From Porphyromonas pasteri (GTDB lineage: Bacteria > Bacteroidota > Bacteroidia > Bacteroidales > Porphyromonadaceae), in the NCBI RefSeq assembly GCF_014647755.1, contig NZ_BMPU01000002.1:62001-126000 (forward strand): a DNA stretch of 64,000 bases, in the 5' to 3' direction. This document shows, in pieces, positions 63,472 through 64,000 of the stretch (within the stretch, counting starts at the first letter, position 1; each line of letters begins with the position of its first letter). The position numbers were made by a program, and so were the translations under genes. The notes beneath the pieces are model-generated. The model saw nothing but the letters and a program-made list of their open reading frames with translations, was not told the DNA's origin and ran no database searches.

Positions 63472-64000
63472 TTACTTCTCGTACTTCTTGAAGATGACAC
63501 TCGCGTTGTGCCCACCGAAGCCGAAGGTGTTCGACAGAGCAGCACGGACGGTACGACGCTGAGCCTGGTTGAAGGTGAAGTTCAGCTTGTAGTCGATCTC
63601 GGGATCTTCGTCGTCGGCAGCATGGTTGATCGTGGGGGGGACAATGTCCTCCTCTACGGCCTTGAGCGCGAAGACAGCCTCGATAGCACCAGCGGCGCCG
63701 AGGAGGTGACCCGTCATAGACTTCGTAGAGCTGATATTCAGCTTATAGGCAGCGTCACCGAAGACTTCCTTAATAGCCTTGGACTCGGAGATATCCCCGA
63801 CAGGCGTAGAAGTCCCGTGTACATTGATGTAGTCAATATCTTCAGGGGAGAGCCCTGCATCCTCGAGCGCATTGGTCATCACCAGCTTGGCTCCCAGCCC
63901 ATCAGGGTGAGTAGCCGTGAGGTGGTAAGCATCAGCCGAGAGGCCGGTACCTACGAGCTCAGCGTAGATGTGTGCACCACGAGCGATGGCGTGCTCGAGC
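63472..64000 (-). CDS. fabF: 3-oxoacyl-ACP synthase II (C-terminal part, gene runs off the window)
   Basis: The visible 175 residues, including 40 before the first internal Met, match the C-terminal half of Fab[35 protein letters not shown] (catalytic His in VHGTST), [16 protein letters not shown] (second catalytic His) and NTFGFGGHN. The enzyme elongates fatty acyl-ACP in the cytoplasm. The gene's 5' end lies beyond position 64000. Confidence 0.97.
   Translation of the reverse strand, partial: LEHAIARGAHIYAELVGTGLSADAYHLTATHPDGLGAKLVMTNALEDAGLSPEDIDYINVHGTSTPVGDISESKAIKEVFGDAAYKLNISSTKSMTGHLLGAAGAIEAVFALKAVEEDIVPPTINHAADDEDPEIDYKLNFTFNQAQRRTVRAALSNTFGFGGHNASVIFKKYEK

Overview
The window looks like chromosomal DNA of a Porphyromonas-type member of the Bacteroidota. 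The reasons are a SusC/SusD pair beside a GH97 alpha-glucosidase, a PorW/SprE-like type IX secretion lipoprotein, Bacteroidota promoters (TTG, about 20 bp, TAnnTTTG), few classical Shine-Dalgarno sites, an OmpA protein with a long leader, and fimbrillin-like surface lipoproteins. GC content is clearly above 50% over most of the window and visibly lower in the polysaccharide glycosyltransferase block. Genus is inferred from gene content, not from a search.

Layout. 1-600: a non-coding composite repeat and the clpB terminator. 601-3189: clpB. 3412-9350, minus strand: a probable co-directional run zapB-like, zapA, rny, sufB, sufC, sufD (division ring, RNA decay, Fe-S assembly). 9961-16778, minus: GH97, SusC, SusD, an alpha-glucan uptake and hydrolysis unit. 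17541-20046, plus: a histidine acid phosphatase and an OprO/P-type porin, a likely phosphate-scavenging operon. 20400-28763, plus: a small Cys-motif membrane protein, an orphan metal ABC permease, the porW-like gene, nfeD plus an SPFH protein, rpe and comEC. 28837-32044, minus: a PEPCK/HprK-fold P-loop protein and a tail-anchored unknown. 32462-36193, minus: a large fimbrillin-like lipoprotein and three paralogous 46-residue peptides. 36835-37030: two identical tRNA-Val(UAC) genes. 37253-41957, minus: uppS, bamA and two skp/ompH genes. 42274-47188, minus: a lipoprotein and two tandem paralogues, each carrying an internally duplicated domain. 47842-50210, minus: a GT2, an HprK-like kinase and a soluble S26-type peptidase. 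50332-60817, minus: an exopolysaccharide operon (GT14, GT2, Wzy-like, three GT4, priming transferase, Wza, Wzc). 60983-64000, minus: ompA, rnc and the 3' part of fabF.

The most unusual non-coding signal is a set of intergenic arrays of short palindromes phased at 21-23 bp, close to two helical turns. Three sequence families occur. Family A is GACCAGTACTGGTC (four arrays of five units). Family B is GACC-[AT-rich 6]-GGTC (five arrays). Family C is centred on ACGT (three arrays of four units, each followed in phase by a B array). A and B share the same outer half-sites with different 6-bp cores. They are not CRISPR arrays. They may be sites for a cooperative DNA-binding protein or a nucleoid-structuring element.

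The strongest unrecognised coding signals are: the three 46-residue peptides (C-terminal motif CIQFSGDADFEDFEEG) next to a fimbrillin-like lipoprotein, with copied promoters and terminators; the duplicated-domain secreted pair at 43983-47188; the HprK-like kinase plus soluble Ser/His peptidase pair; and a nine-fold Gly-Tyr repeat forming the tyrosine tail of the Wzc kinase.
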